Part shown: positions 34,788 to 43,959 of the stretch, piece after piece
How positions within the stretch are numbered: the first letter of the stretch is position 1
How the letters are laid out: each line of letters opens with the position of its first letter
DNA from: Leptospira haakeii
GTDB lineage: Bacteria; Spirochaetota; Leptospiria; Leptospirales; Leptospiraceae
DNA: 64,000 bases
Assembly: GCF_002812045.1 (NCBI RefSeq)
Contig: NZ_NPEG01000013.1
Location: forward strand, 1 to 64,000
Direction: 5' to 3'
The notes under the pieces: generated by a model
Told to the model about the DNA's origin: nothing
What the model saw: only the letters and a program-made list of their open reading frames with translations
Databases searched by the model: none
Made by a program: the position numbers and the translations under genes

Positions 34788-36026
34788 ATGAAACATATCG
34801 TTCTATTACTAAGTATCTTTCAGATCTTATATTGCAACCAAGCCAAGGAAGTGAGTATAGACGCTTCCAAGTCTTTAATGGGCCTTGGCTTGGATCTTAC
34901 ATTATCCAATGGGCTCCAGCCGACCGATGACAGCAATGAGTTTGTAGCAGTCGGCGTAGCTTGCTCTTTGTGGACTAGTAAGGATGGAATTGCATGGACT
35001 GCAAGTACGGGCTCTTCCGTCTTTCCGGATTGTAGCGGAGGAAGTTTATACTCAGTCACTTACGGAAACGGTTTATTTGTAGCTGTAGGAACAGTCACCG
35101 GTGATTTTACAAGCAGAACGAATAATTGCGGGATTTGGACCAGTGCAGATGCAGAGACTTGGACTAGGATCGCATGTCCGAATTCCGCCGCACATTCATC
35201 TCAAGGAAATCTACCATTACGCACTATCACTTATGGCTCAGTTGGCGGGGCGAATAAATTTATTGCAACAGGTTCCAAGTATGCCTCATCTTCAGGGGAC
35301 AACTTATATATGGTCCAAAGTTCGGATGGTGTTACGTGGACCGTAATTGAAGATATCGCAGATGTAGATTACGGCACCGTTGATGCTTCTTGTTTAGTTT
35401 CTATTTATAATAATACGGTGTACTGCTCGATGGAAGTGGGATCCTATACTGCGATCTTAAGATATAATCCTGCATCCTCAATTAACGCTCTGGAATCATT
35501 TCCACCATCAGGAAGTTCTATTGGTTCGATATTATGGAATCCTCCAACGGCATCTCCATATGAGATGACCACATTTCGATTTTTCAGATCCCGCTCTAAT
35601 GATTTCTATTTGATTGGAACTAGATCAAGCGACTCTGTAGCTGTAAGTTCCAAAATGAACACGAACGGAACATGGCCTGCTAGTGTAGCCACAGGTTTTG
35701 GAGCGAATACTAGACCAATGGGTTTTGCAAGCGACGAATCAGGAAATATTTACACCTTCGGTGCAAATTGCAAATGGGCTTATTCTTCTAACCAAGGAAC
35801 ATCTTGGACCTCTTTTGGCACTTTGGATACTTGCGGAGGTAGCAGTGGATACAATGATTGGATGAGCGCTACTTATAGTACTAAACTAAATCGTATTGTA
35901 ACTGTTGGCGATTCCGGTTCTATCGGTACTACAGGAATTTCGCCAACTCAAAGTACCGACTGGACTTATGTGAAAGTTGCAGGTTTTAATCTTGAAATGA
36001 CTTCAGTAACTAGCAAATCCAACTAA
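34788..36026 (+). CDS. Beta-propeller lipoprotein
   Basis: The 412-residue product has a lipoprotein signal (FQILYC). At least four repeats of the BNR/Ycf48-like type are visible: SLWTSKDGIAWTAS, GIWTSADAETWTR, MVQSSDGVTWTVI and AYSSNQGTSWTSF. Each is one blade of a propeller, so six or seven blades are expected. It probably binds a ligand on the cell surface or in the periplasm; a sialidase role is unlikely without catalytic residues. ATG at 34788 with AAAGG upstream, not the TTG at 34764. Confidence 0.7.
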   Translation: MKHIVLLLSIFQILYCNQAKEVSIDASKSLMGLGLDLTLSNGLQPTDDSNEFVAVGVACSLWTSKDGIAWTASTGSSVFPDCSGGSLYSVTYGNGLFVAVGTVTGDFTSRTNNCGIWTSADAETWTRIACPNSAAHSSQGNLPLRTITYGSVGGANKFIATGSKYASSSGDNLYMVQSSDGVTWTVIEDIADVDYGTVDASCLVSIYNNTVYCSMEVGSYTAILRYNPASSINALESFPPSGSSIGSILWNPPTASPYEMTTFRFFRSRSNDFYLIGTRSSDSVAVSSKMNTNGTWPASVATGFGANTRPMGFASDESGNIYTFGANCKWAYSSNQGTSWTSFGTLDTCGGSSGYNDWMSATYSTKLNRIVTVGDSGSIGTTGISPTQSTDWTYVKVAGFNLEMTSVTSKSN

Positions 36027-36067
36027 GATCTTGCAAGACATAGGTCTATAATCAATCTGTGATAAAG

Positions 36068-36163
36068 ATGGACCCAATTTTAATTATAGTAATCGTATCC
36101 GGATTTTCCGTGGGCATAATATACGGACTCTGGATCAGAAAAAGACATAAAGAATTAAAATAA
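36068..36163 (+). CDS. 31-residue single-TM small protein (candidate)
   Basis: ATG to TAA encodes MDPILIIVIVSGFSVGIIYG then LWIRKRHKELK: a near-perfect TM helix followed by a basic tail, the positive-inside layout of genuine small membrane proteins. No family match is possible at this length, and the ribosome-binding site is weak. Confidence 0.4.
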   Translation: MDPILIIVIVSGFSVGIIYGLWIRKRHKELK

Positions 36164-36259
36164 TCTGATAAAGCTAATACATCCCTCACTCAAGGGATCA
36201 TAAAAAATTTTCTGAAAATGTAAGTCTTAGTTCTTCAGTTTGTTCTCTAATATATAGAG

Positions 36260-36382
36260 ATGAAGAACAAAAGATTCGAGTTAAAACTTTGGAAATTCTA
36301 TAGAATTATCAGGCCGCTAATGGCGATCTTAATTTCTTTGGCATTCTTACTAGTGAGTATTTATCTTCCGATCAAGGTTTGA
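36260..36382 (+). CDS. 40-residue small membrane protein (candidate)
   Basis: Encodes a basic N terminus (MKNKRFELKLWKFYRIIR) and a hydrophobic helix (PLMAILISLAFLLVSIYLPI) ending in KV. It lies 97 bases after the 31-residue frame, and its stop is 18 bases before that of the convergent TetR gene. Confidence 0.4.
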   Translation: MKNKRFELKLWKFYRIIRPLMAILISLAFLLVSIYLPIKV

Positions 36383-36400
36383 ATTACTTTTAGTAATGTT

Positions 36401-37033
36401 TCAAATTTCGCAGTTATCCTGAGGAAGGAATAACATAGATTTCAAAAACACTTTCAGGACTTCTCTGCCTACAGTCTGCAAAGCTCTTTTGCTGGAAATA
36501 TCCGACTGTATCTGCAAACCGTCAAAGAGCGCGAGTAGAGTTCTCGCGGAAAGTTCAGGAGAAAGATCTGCTTTGATCTTACCGTTTGCCTGAGATTCCT
36601 TGATCGTCTTAGCGAAAAGTTTTTCTAAAGAATCATAAAAACTTAATATTTCTTTTTCCATTGCACCGCAGGCGGTCGCTTCCGCGAACAAACGAGGGCT
36701 ACAATTTCCTTCCACTGCCAAACGATTCGCAAGTCTTTCTAAATATTCTACTAAGCGTAAATGTGGAGGGAGTGCTTTTACCTCAGGTTCTTCAAATCCG
36801 AATCTTTCCCAGGACAAAAAGTTTTGAATAAGAGTGTCTCTGATCTCTTCTTTACTTTCAAAATGGAAATAGATCCCTCCCTTTGTGAGTCCGGCCGCGT
36901 CTGCAATGTCTTGGACAGAAGTCCTTTCGAATCCTTTGCTAAAGAAACATTGCATGGCTGCCTGAAGGATGGATTCCTTTCGGACCTCCTCCGGCATTTT
37001 TTTCCAGCCAGGTTTTGCTTTGCTCAGTTTCAT
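36401..37033 (-). CDS. TetR-family transcriptional regulator
   Basis: The 210-residue protein has an N-terminal TetR helix-turn-helix (ILQAAMQCFFSKGFERTSVQDIADAAGLTKGGIYFHFESKEEI) and a variable ligand-binding half (FAEATACGAMEKEI). It is divergent from the old yellow enzyme gene with two near-identical operator-like sites between them, so it probably represses that gene and itself. The effector is likely an electrophile or enone, by association. Confidence 0.85.
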   Translation of the reverse strand: MKLSKAKPGWKKMPEEVRKESILQAAMQCFFSKGFERTSVQDIADAAGLTKGGIYFHFESKEEIRDTLIQNFLSWERFGFEEPEVKALPPHLRLVEYLERLANRLAVEGNCSPRLFAEATACGAMEKEILSFYDSLEKLFAKTIKESQANGKIKADLSPELSARTLLALFDGLQIQSDISSKRALQTVGREVLKVFLKSMLFLPQDNCEI

Positions 37034-37100
37034 TCCTTGCCCTCTGTTTCTATATTTTTCATCCGCTCGTCAAACGAATTCTCCAAATTTCCCAAAAATA

Positions 37101-37160
37101 AATACCAACCGGTAGGAATTTTAATTGACCGGCCCAGTCCAATAAATACCGAATGGTAGG
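37101..37160. promoter_or_regulatory. Two TetR operator-like sites in the tetR/OYE gap
   Basis: AATACCAACCGGTAGGAA (37101-37118) and AATACCGAATGGTAGGAA (37145-37162) share AATACC-N4-GGTAGGAA, 44 bases apart. The first is close to a 20-bp palindrome centred on ACCGGT. A TTGACC at 37125-37130 (-35-like, plus) lies between them, so binding would block the OYE promoter. Confidence 0.6.
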
Positions 37161-37182
37161 AAATAACTTGAGTGAGAGTTTT

Positions 37183-38448
37183 ATGATCCAGGCATTATCT
37201 AAGGAAGGAATTTCATCCGAACTGAAACTTCCAAACGGCCAAATACTCAAAAACAGAATTGTAAAAGCATCTATGGAAGAAGGCCTTTCGGATAAGGAAT
37301 TTCTTCCTAGCCAAAAATTATTAAAACTTTATGAAAGATGGTCCCAATCAGGCGCAGGACTTCTTCTTACCGGAAACGTAATGGTGGACCCGAATGGCCT
37401 TACCGGTCCGGGTAATGTTATCTTAAGAAAGGATATGGATCTTTCATCCGTCCAAAAATGGGCAGAGATAGGACAGTCCGGCGGTTCAAAAATTTGGATG
37501 CAGATTAATCATCCGGGAAGACAAACATTCGGTTTTATTACGGAAACACCTGTTGCTCCCTCGCCAATAAAGGTACATATACCCGGAAGAATGTTCGCCA
37601 AAGTTTTCGGAGTGCCTAGAGAATTAAAAGGAGAAGAGATCAAAGTCCTTATCCAAAAATTCATAGATGCTGCAGTATTGGCTGAAAAGGCAGGATTCAA
37701 CGGGGTAGAAGTTCACTCCGCTCATGGATATTTATTAAACCAATTTCTATCTCCAATTACAAATATTAGAAAAGATGAATGGGGCGGCCCATTAGAAAAT
37801 CGGGCCAAATTTCTTTTAGAAATTTTAAAAGGTATCAAAGCTTCCGTTCGATCCGATTTCGGGATTGGAGTTAAATTGAATTCAGCGGATTTCCAAGGTG
37901 GCGGTTTTCAAGAAGAAGATTCCATCCAAGTGATCAAAATGTTAGAGCCAATCGGTTTGGATCTTCTGGAAATTTCAGGAGGGAATTATGAATCTCCTGC
38001 AATGCAAGGAACAGGCACAAATAAGAGAGAAGCTTACTTTTTAGATTTTGCAAAAAAGGCAAAAGAGATCACTAAAATTCCACTGTTAGTAACCGGAGGA
38101 TTCAGAACTAAATCCGTAATGGAAGAAGCTATCGTTTCCAAAGAGGCGGACCTGGTTGGGATCGCCGCACCTTTTGCATTTCATCCTACTTTCGTAAATG
38201 GAATACTTTCCGGGAAAATAGAAAAGGTTTCCGTAGAAATACCTAAACTTTCTAACCCTGCATTAAATTCACTTTCAAAGATGTCCGCGATCCGTCTTCA
38301 GTTTAGAAGAATGGGAGAAGGAAAAGAACCTAGGTTACCAGGCTCTTTGATTTGGAATATGATACGAGATCAGATCAGAGGAAGACGTAACGCTAAAAAT
38401 TACAAAAAATTTTTGGAACGAATTTCTTTAAAGCGGATCGCATACTGA
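37183..38448 (+). CDS. NADH:flavin oxidoreductase (old yellow enzyme family)
   Basis: The 421-residue FMN enzyme reduces activated C=C bonds or related substrates. Core motifs include VHSAHGYLLNQFLSPITNIRKDEWGG, the FMN-site GIGVKLNSADFQGG, and VTGGFRT. The His pair usual for substrate binding (HxxH/HxxN) appears as SAHGYLLNQF. An ATG at 37153 falls inside an operator and would add 10 residues; 37183 is more likely. Repressed by the divergent TetR, by inference. Confidence 0.85.
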   Translation: MIQALSKEGISSELKLPNGQILKNRIVKASMEEGLSDKEFLPSQKLLKLYERWSQSGAGLLLTGNVMVDPNGLTGPGNVILRKDMDLSSVQKWAEIGQSGGSKIWMQINHPGRQTFGFITETPVAPSPIKVHIPGRMFAKVFGVPRELKGEEIKVLIQKFIDAAVLAEKAGFNGVEVHSAHGYLLNQFLSPITNIRKDEWGGPLENRAKFLLEILKGIKASVRSDFGIGVKLNSADFQGGGFQEEDSIQVIKMLEPIGLDLLEISGGNYESPAMQGTGTNKREAYFLDFAKKAKEITKIPLLVTGGFRTKSVMEEAIVSKEADLVGIAAPFAFHPTFVNGILSGKIEKVSVEIPKLSNPALNSLSKMSAIRLQFRRMGEGKEPRLPGSLIWNMIRDQIRGRRNAKNYKKFLERISLKRIAY

Positions 38449-38483
38449 AACGACTTAATCCATTGAATAGCAAACCTTAAACC

Positions 38484-38517
38484 GTCCGTCGGAGTAATTC
38501 CGACGGACCTTTTTTTA
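38484..38517 (+). terminator. Terminator after the OYE gene
   Basis: GTCCGTCGGA (38484-38493) pairs with TCCGACGGAC (38499-38508) around a 5-base loop, followed by a run of seven U residues. It ends at the convergent stop of the MFS gene. Confidence 0.9.
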
Positions 38518-38518
38518 T

Positions 38519-39772
38519 TTATTTTCTGGAGAGAGAATTCTCTTGTATTTTTGCTCCTAACATCAAAGGAGATTCTTTAAGTAAGAAAGATAGAGCCAAG
38601 TTTAGAACCCCAAGACCTATAAATATTTTTAAGAATAGATCTATTCCTAAAAAGTTCAGTCCTAAGATAAAGAATATCCCGGAGATCTGACCAATCCAAA
38701 GTAAAAGTCCTTGGGAAGAAGACTCAGGTGCAGGTGAAGTGATCTCTGCACAATATTGGAATCCAATCGGAGCCCCGATTCCAAGTAAGAAAAATCCGAT
38801 TAAGAACGCGCCAGTTAACACTAATGAATAGTCATTCGCTAAGGAGAATAATAACATTCCCGGCAAAAATCCCGCCATAGAGATCACTAAGAAGGGTTGT
38901 CTTTTGCCAACTTTGTCGGAGATCAATGGAACAAAAATCCCTGCAATAATTCCGGACATTAACATCATTCCTGCAATCTCTCCGGACTGGGTCATGTTCA
39001 GCTGTTTTGTTTCACAGATCTGATCGATACATGTACTGACTGCATTAAATACTCCTAAACCGATCAGGAATAGAAGTAGGGATTTTCTCATATCCTTTTG
39101 GCTTAAAATATGTTTTAAACCTTCGAATACTTTAAATTTAGAATCTTGTAGATTGGCATTGTCTGGAGCAGTCGGCGGTTTCTCTTTGAAAAATGCTAGG
39201 AATATTACGGCTCCTACCATAGCTACCAATCCGTAATTCAAAAGAATTCCTGGGATTTCTTGAGGATTCGGATTCACTTCTCCCAACATTCTAGGAGTGA
39301 TCGCCATAACTAAAATAATACCTACAAATTGTGCCAATGTTCCTATTGCAACTGCGGTGGCTCTTTCGGTGATTGGGAACCATTGTACGCTCACTTTTGT
39401 GACTGCGTTTAATATGAAAGGTTGTGCGATCGCTAAGCCGATTTGGGACGCGATCACTACGTTAAAATTATCCGCGTAAACTCCTTTGCTTAAGGAGAAA
39501 ATTCCCGTGAGAGCTGCGCCCACTCCGACTCCGATCTTAATTCCGTAAGTATCGATAATATAAGAAGCGGGGATCGCCATTAATACGAATACTCCCATGA
39601 AGATAAGAGAGAGGAGATCTATTTGGAGGCTTGATACATCGTAAAATACTTTAGCCTCTCTGGCTATAGGCGCAAAAGTCAGCCATTGGATTTGGATAAT
39701 CGCCGTAATTAGTGCGTATAGACCAAGAATCACCCATCTGTAGCCGTATACCTTTACTTGGTTTTCACGCAT
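38519..39772 (-). CDS. MFS transporter, FLVCR-like
   Basis: The 417-residue protein has twelve predicted TM helices. YRWVILGLYALITAIIQIQW, LQIDLLSLIFMGVFVLMAIPASYIID and the NAVTKVSVQWFPITERATAVAI segment resemble FLVCR/DIRC2-type MFS carriers, some of which move haem, choline or small metabolites. Substrate cannot be decided. Start is ATG at 39772. Monocistronic. Confidence 0.8.
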   Translation of the reverse strand: MRENQVKVYGYRWVILGLYALITAIIQIQWLTFAPIAREAKVFYDVSSLQIDLLSLIFMGVFVLMAIPASYIIDTYGIKIGVGVGAALTGIFSLSKGVYADNFNVVIASQIGLAIAQPFILNAVTKVSVQWFPITERATAVAIGTLAQFVGIILVMAITPRMLGEVNPNPQEIPGILLNYGLVAMVGAVIFLAFFKEKPPTAPDNANLQDSKFKVFEGLKHILSQKDMRKSLLLFLIGLGVFNAVSTCIDQICETKQLNMTQSGEIAGMMLMSGIIAGIFVPLISDKVGKRQPFLVISMAGFLPGMLLFSLANDYSLVLTGAFLIGFFLLGIGAPIGFQYCAEITSPAPESSSQGLLLWIGQISGIFFILGLNFLGIDLFLKIFIGLGVLNLALSFLLKESPLMLGAKIQENSLSRK

Positions 39773-40209
39773 AGAAAGCCCCGTTTTTTATTTTAATAGT
39801 GAAAGATAAAAATTCACATCACTTAGGTCCGAGGAAGTCATCATAATACACTCGGAAGTAACAATGACAGTATAAGAGGTATATGTTATAGTTCCAAGCA
39901 AATTATAATTTTGGAATGAGAAGTACCTGTGATTTTAGATTCTAATTATAACAATCTCAATATTATGCGAATAAGTGATTTTGTAAAATGTAAGACGCAT
40001 ATAAGTACAGGGTAATTCGGTCCTATAATCCCGTTCCTTTTTGCATAGATGCAAGTTTACATCTCATACTAGTACTTTAAGAAATAAGAAAGTTGTAAGT
40101 TTCGATTTTTTATGAAAGACCGACTTCTTAAATTCGGACGTTCGACTTAAACAATGCGGACGACCATTTTCTTTTTTGCCTTATGATATGAGGCAGTGGA
40201 GAAAATTTT
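39773..40209. other. AT-rich intergenic region without a gene
   Basis: This 437-base gap lies between divergent MFS and royal-jelly-type genes. I see no credible frame. A small hairpin (TGCCT 40177-40181 with AGGCA 40191-40195) sits just before the GTGGAGA ribosome-binding site of the gene at 40210. No strong -10/-35 pair was recognised. Confidence 0.4.
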
Positions 40210-41304
40210 ATGTTAAAAAAATGGGCAATAGTCTTTGCATTGGTTTCTACCATTGTAAAATGTGAAACAGGAAATTTAGAAGATAGGACAACGTTACCAA
40301 AATATCCAAATTCTTCTATGGAAAAAGTGATCCAGTTGGATCGCCCTCCCGGTAATATAAGTGCATCTGCATCCGGAAGGATCTTCTTCTCCTTCTTCCC
40401 TCAAGGTTCTCCTCCGATCAAAGTTGCAGAGTTAAAGAATGGCCAGGTTCTTCCTTTTCCAAACCAAAACTTTCAGAAAAATTTTAACACAGTTCTTTCA
40501 GTGAGAGTGGATGATAAGAATCGGTTATGGACCTTGGATTATGGTAATCTGGCGATCACAAGGCCAAAGGTGTATGCATTCGATATAGAAACAGGTGCCA
40601 CCATCCACGAGTATGAATTCCCTGTCGCTATAGCTCCTAAAGATTCTTTATTCAACGATATGCAGATCGATACGGTAACGGAAACTATCTTTATCACAGA
40701 TACAAGCCCATTGATACCGGATCCTGGGCTGGTTGTTTACGATATCACAAACAAAAAAGCAAGAAGGTTATTAAAAGACCATGTCTCTGTGGTTGGGGAA
40801 AGAAATGAGATCGTAGTAAACGGTTCTCCTTTCCAAGTAGCCGGGGTTTCAGTCATATTTAACGCGGATTCTATTGCTTTAGACCAAAATCGGGAATGGT
40901 TATACTTTGCTCCTTTCACTTCCGGAGAATTATATCGTGCTAAGACCAGTGTTTTAAGGGATTCTACTTTGACTGCGGCCCAACTCGCGGCGCAGGTGGA
41001 ACAATATTCTTTAAAGTCAATGAGTGATGGGATCAGTATCGATAAGAGCGGAAATATTTACGTGACCGACGCCGAACATTCTGCAGTGAATCTGATCGAT
41101 CCGGATAAAAAGATCACTACATTATTCAAGGATCCAAGTTTCCGTTGGCCTGACGGATTTAGTTATGCTCCTGATGGATATATGTATCTAACTTGCAGTG
41201 CGTTAAACGAAGTTTTCCTGCAATTGGATAGTGTAATCTTAAACAAAGGACCTTATTATATCTATAGATTCAAACCGGAAGCGGAAGGGATCATAGGTAG
41301 ATAA
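40210..41304 (+). CDS. Major royal jelly/yellow-family lipoprotein
   Basis: The 364-residue product has a lipoprotein signal (VSTIVKC). The body matches the MRJP/yellow beta-propeller family (related to SMP-30): SVRVDDKNRLWTLDYG, FNDMQIDTVTETIFITD, NADSIALDQNREWLYFAPFTSGELYR, and SMSDGISIDKSGNIYVTDAEHSAV. Bacterial members are poorly studied; a binding or lactonase-like role is only a guess. GTGGAGA lies eight bases before the ATG. Confidence 0.75.
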   Translation: MLKKWAIVFALVSTIVKCETGNLEDRTTLPKYPNSSMEKVIQLDRPPGNISASASGRIFFSFFPQGSPPIKVAELKNGQVLPFPNQNFQKNFNTVLSVRVDDKNRLWTLDYGNLAITRPKVYAFDIETGATIHEYEFPVAIAPKDSLFNDMQIDTVTETIFITDTSPLIPDPGLVVYDITNKKARRLLKDHVSVVGERNEIVVNGSPFQVAGVSVIFNADSIALDQNREWLYFAPFTSGELYRAKTSVLRDSTLTAAQLAAQVEQYSLKSMSDGISIDKSGNIYVTDAEHSAVNLIDPDKKITTLFKDPSFRWPDGFSYAPDGYMYLTCSALNEVFLQLDSVILNKGPYYIYRFKPEAEGIIGR

Positions 41305-41316
41305 TATACAAAGGAC

Positions 41317-41424
41317 TTGGGCGACTCCCTCGCTTCGCGAGAGATCGCGCTGCTGTGGGTTCGCGCATTCGCGCTCATCCGGGCAAAGCCCGGACTAAAG
41401 CCCTTCGCATCGCTGTCGCGGTTG
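41317..41424. repeat. Second copy of the GC-rich dispersed repeat
   Basis: Begins with TTGGGCGACTCC and ends with ATCGCTGTCGCGGTTG, both shared in the same order with 20608-20703. Inside is the hairpin TCCGGGC-AAA-GCCCGGA. Composition is much richer in G and C than the flanks. No gene in 41305-41583. Confidence 0.55.
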
Positions 41425-41523
41425 GTTCCCGCGATTCAATTGACACGAAAAGACAATCGCATATAACCGCCTTCTCATTTAGGAAAAAATGATTGCCCTT
41501 TTTGAGGGCTTTTCCAATCTCCT

Positions 41524-41545
41524 GATGAGTGAGTGCTCACTCATC
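41524..41545. promoter_or_regulatory. TetR-type operator upstream of the FGGY kinase gene
   Basis: GATGAGTGAG and CTCACTCATC are perfect 10-base inverted arms separated by TG. The site lies 38 bases before the kinase ATG, where it would overlap or follow the promoter. The TetR encoded two genes down (43266) is the natural candidate to bind it. Confidence 0.6.
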
Positions 41546-41583
41546 GAGTAAAATTCCCAACAGGGCTTCAGAGGATCCGCTGC

Positions 41584-43191
41584 ATGAAATCAAAAGTCTA
41601 TGTTTTGGCTTACGATATAGGAACTACCGGGACCAAAACTTGCCTATTTGAAATCGGTGATAGGCTTACTCTCGTTAATTCCGCGACCCAAGAATACGGA
41701 CTTACACTTTTAGAGGGCGGAGGAGTGGAACAGGATCCCCAAGATTGGTGGAATTCTATGAGAGATACCACTGCTCAGGTCCTAAAAGAAAGCAAATTAG
41801 ATCCTGTAGAAATTCGTGGGATCTCCTTCTGTTCTCAAATGCAAGGACTTGTCTTAGTTGATAAGGATCTGAAACCGGTTCGTCCAGCGATGAGTTATAT
41901 GGACCAAAGAGCTCGTGAGCAAATGAAAAAAGGGATAGAGCATGGGATCAAGATAGAAGGTCTGAATGCTTATAAACTTCTTCGTTCCTTACAGATCACA
42001 GGTGCAGTTGCAGGAAGTGTAAAAGATCCATTATGGAAATATAAATGGGTCGAGGCAAAAGAGGCAGAAAAATTCGCAAGAGTCCACAAGTGGTTGGATG
42101 TAAAAGATTATCTGACTACTAGATGCACAGGCCGAGCTACCATGACCTTGGATTCTGCATTTGCCACTTTCTTATACGATTCTCGCCCGGGTAAAAGTCG
42201 CTGGCATAAAGGACTCTGTAAAATGTTCGGAGTTCGCTTTGAACATCTTCCTGATCTAATACAATCCACGGATTTGATTGGTGGCCTAACTGAAATATCT
42301 GCAAAAGAATTAGGCTTAAAGGAAGGAACTGCAGTTTTTGGTGGAGGTGGAGATGCCACACTGATAGGAATCGGAGCAGGTGCGGTAGAAGAAGGAGACA
42401 CTCATATTTACGCGGGAACTTCCGGTTGGGTTTCCACAGTGACTAAAAAAAGAACTGTGGATATTAACGCAAGGATTGCTTCTATCGTAGGTGCAAGAGC
42501 GGGTTATTATAATTATTTCGGAGAACAAGAAACTTCCGGTAAATGTCTACAATGGGTCAAGGACCATCTTGCCCTAGACGAGATAGATGTTTATTTAGAA
42601 AAAAAGAATGTAACAGAAGGAGAGGACGCGGTTCACGAAAGTCTTTTCGCATATTTATTCGAATCCATCAAAGATACTCCTGCAGGAAGTGACGGGGTCA
42701 TCTTCACTCCTTGGTTACATGGAAATCGTTGCCCATTCGAAGATCCTGCAGCAAGAGGAATGTTCTTCAATATCGGTCTGGACACCGGAAAAAGAAAACT
42801 CATTCGATCCGTGATAGAAGGTATTTCTTTTCATAAACGTTGGATTTTAGAATTATCTGATGCAAAGGTTCCTGCTTCTTCTACGATTCGATTTGTAGGT
42901 GGAGTGGCGCGTTCTCCCATCATTTGCCAAATTTTGGCGGATATTACTGGTAGAACTATCGAAACCATAGATCATCCTCAAAATGCGGGAGCTACTGGAG
43001 CGGCAGCGATAGCTGCATTAGGATTAGGTAAAATTCATTCTTTCGAAGAGATCAGAAATCTAATTCCAAGCAAAGAAAGATGGAATCCGAATCCGGCGAA
43101 TAAATTAGTATATGATCGGAATTTTTCCGTATTCAAAAAATTATATGAGGCTAATAAGGCGCATTACGCAATCTTAAATACATATAAATAA
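41584..43191 (+). CDS. FGGY-family carbohydrate kinase
   Basis: The 535-residue enzyme has the N-terminal ATPase phosphate motif AYDIGTTGTKTCLFE, FCSQMQGLVLVD and SYMDQRA (xylulokinase/glycerol-kinase type), AGTSGWVST and RFVGGVARSPIICQILADITG near the C terminus. The MDQR pattern leans to xylulokinase-like enzymes; the sugar is uncertain. GAGGA lies eight bases before ATG 41584, so the upstream GTG at 41533, inside the operator, is rejected. Followed by a TetR gene. Confidence 0.82.
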   Translation: MKSKVYVLAYDIGTTGTKTCLFEIGDRLTLVNSATQEYGLTLLEGGGVEQDPQDWWNSMRDTTAQVLKESKLDPVEIRGISFCSQMQGLVLVDKDLKPVRPAMSYMDQRAREQMKKGIEHGIKIEGLNAYKLLRSLQITGAVAGSVKDPLWKYKWVEAKEAEKFARVHKWLDVKDYLTTRCTGRATMTLDSAFATFLYDSRPGKSRWHKGLCKMFGVRFEHLPDLIQSTDLIGGLTEISAKELGLKEGTAVFGGGGDATLIGIGAGAVEEGDTHIYAGTSGWVSTVTKKRTVDINARIASIVGARAGYYNYFGEQETSGKCLQWVKDHLALDEIDVYLEKKNVTEGEDAVHESLFAYLFESIKDTPAGSDGVIFTPWLHGNRCPFEDPAARGMFFNIGLDTGKRKLIRSVIEGISFHKRWILELSDAKVPASSTIRFVGGVARSPIICQILADITGRTIETIDHPQNAGATGAAAIAALGLGKIHSFEEIRNLIPSKERWNPNPANKLVYDRNFSVFKKLYEANKAHYAILNTYK

Positions 43192-43209
43192 AAAGAACTG
43201 AGCGTATCC

Positions 43210-43227
43210 CATAAGGGACTCCTTATG
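43210..43227. promoter_or_regulatory. Inverted repeat before the TetR gene at 43266
   Basis: CATAAGG (43210-43216) and CCTTATG (43221-43227) are perfect arms around GACT. It lies between the kinase stop and the TetR start and has no U-run. It may be an operator or a weak hairpin. Confidence 0.35.
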
Positions 43228-43265
43228 TAAAAAGTACGAACTCGGTTCTGGCAGGGTGTCAACAG

Positions 43266-43940
43266 ATGAAGAGAATAGAACAGTCCAATCGAGTTCGGGG
43301 CAAAATTTTAGAAGTTTCCCGAAAACTTTTCGTAAGTGAAGGATATGAAAAGGCAACCATACGTAGGATCATCGAGGAAGCAGAGATCACTACAGGAAGT
43401 CTTTATCATTTTTTCAAGAACAAGGAAGAGATACTTCTCGCAATAGCGGGAGAAGTATTCAACGAAGCGGGTGAGACCGCTGAACGCCTGGTAGGTGAAA
43501 TGGATCCTCCACTGGTTTTTGCCATGGAAATAGGATTACAATTCTATCTTTGCCAGAAAAAACTTACCATAGCGGAAACATACTTAGCGGCTTATAAAAC
43601 CCACGGTGTGACCGATATGATAGGAAATCGGGGCTCTCATAGAAGCAAGATCCTATTCGAAAAATATAATCCTGAATTCGACGAGCAAGAATATCTGATC
43701 CGTACTTTGGCCTTCAGAGGGGTATTCCAAAGTCTTCTGGAAGAAATGGTATATTCCGGAAAAATAGACAGACTCAGAATGATGACCACAGTCATCCAAT
43801 TGGGGCTTACTACATTCGGAGTTCCTAAAGAAGAAATGGAAATTGCATTACAAAAAACTTTCCGACTTCTGAAAGAAAGAGCTTCCGAGATAGAAGCGCT
43901 GTCAGAAGGATTACTGGAAATTTTCGTAAACGGGCGATAA
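43266..43940 (+). CDS. TetR-family transcriptional regulator
   Basis: The 224-residue protein has the TetR N-terminal DNA-binding domain (ILEVSRKLFVSEGYEKATIRRIIEEAEITTGSLYHFFKNKEEIL) and a helical effector domain. It lies 74 bases after the kinase gene on the same strand and may be in the same transcript. A near-perfect palindrome upstream of the kinase gene is the likely target. Confidence 0.85.
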   Translation: MKRIEQSNRVRGKILEVSRKLFVSEGYEKATIRRIIEEAEITTGSLYHFFKNKEEILLAIAGEVFNEAGETAERLVGEMDPPLVFAMEIGLQFYLCQKKLTIAETYLAAYKTHGVTDMIGNRGSHRSKILFEKYNPEFDEQEYLIRTLAFRGVFQSLLEEMVYSGKIDRLRMMTTVIQLGLTTFGVPKEEMEIALQKTFRLLKERASEIEALSEGLLEIFVNGR

Positions 43941-43959
43941 AAGTTCTCGCGAAAAAATA

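Noticed and set aside
37153..37182. Upstream ATG of the old yellow enzyme
   Set aside because: It falls inside a TetR operator copy; 37183 gives a better start.
41495..41509. GCCCT/AGGGC hairpin as terminator of the gene ending at 41304
   Set aside because: Only five base pairs and 190 bases from the stop; too weak to call.
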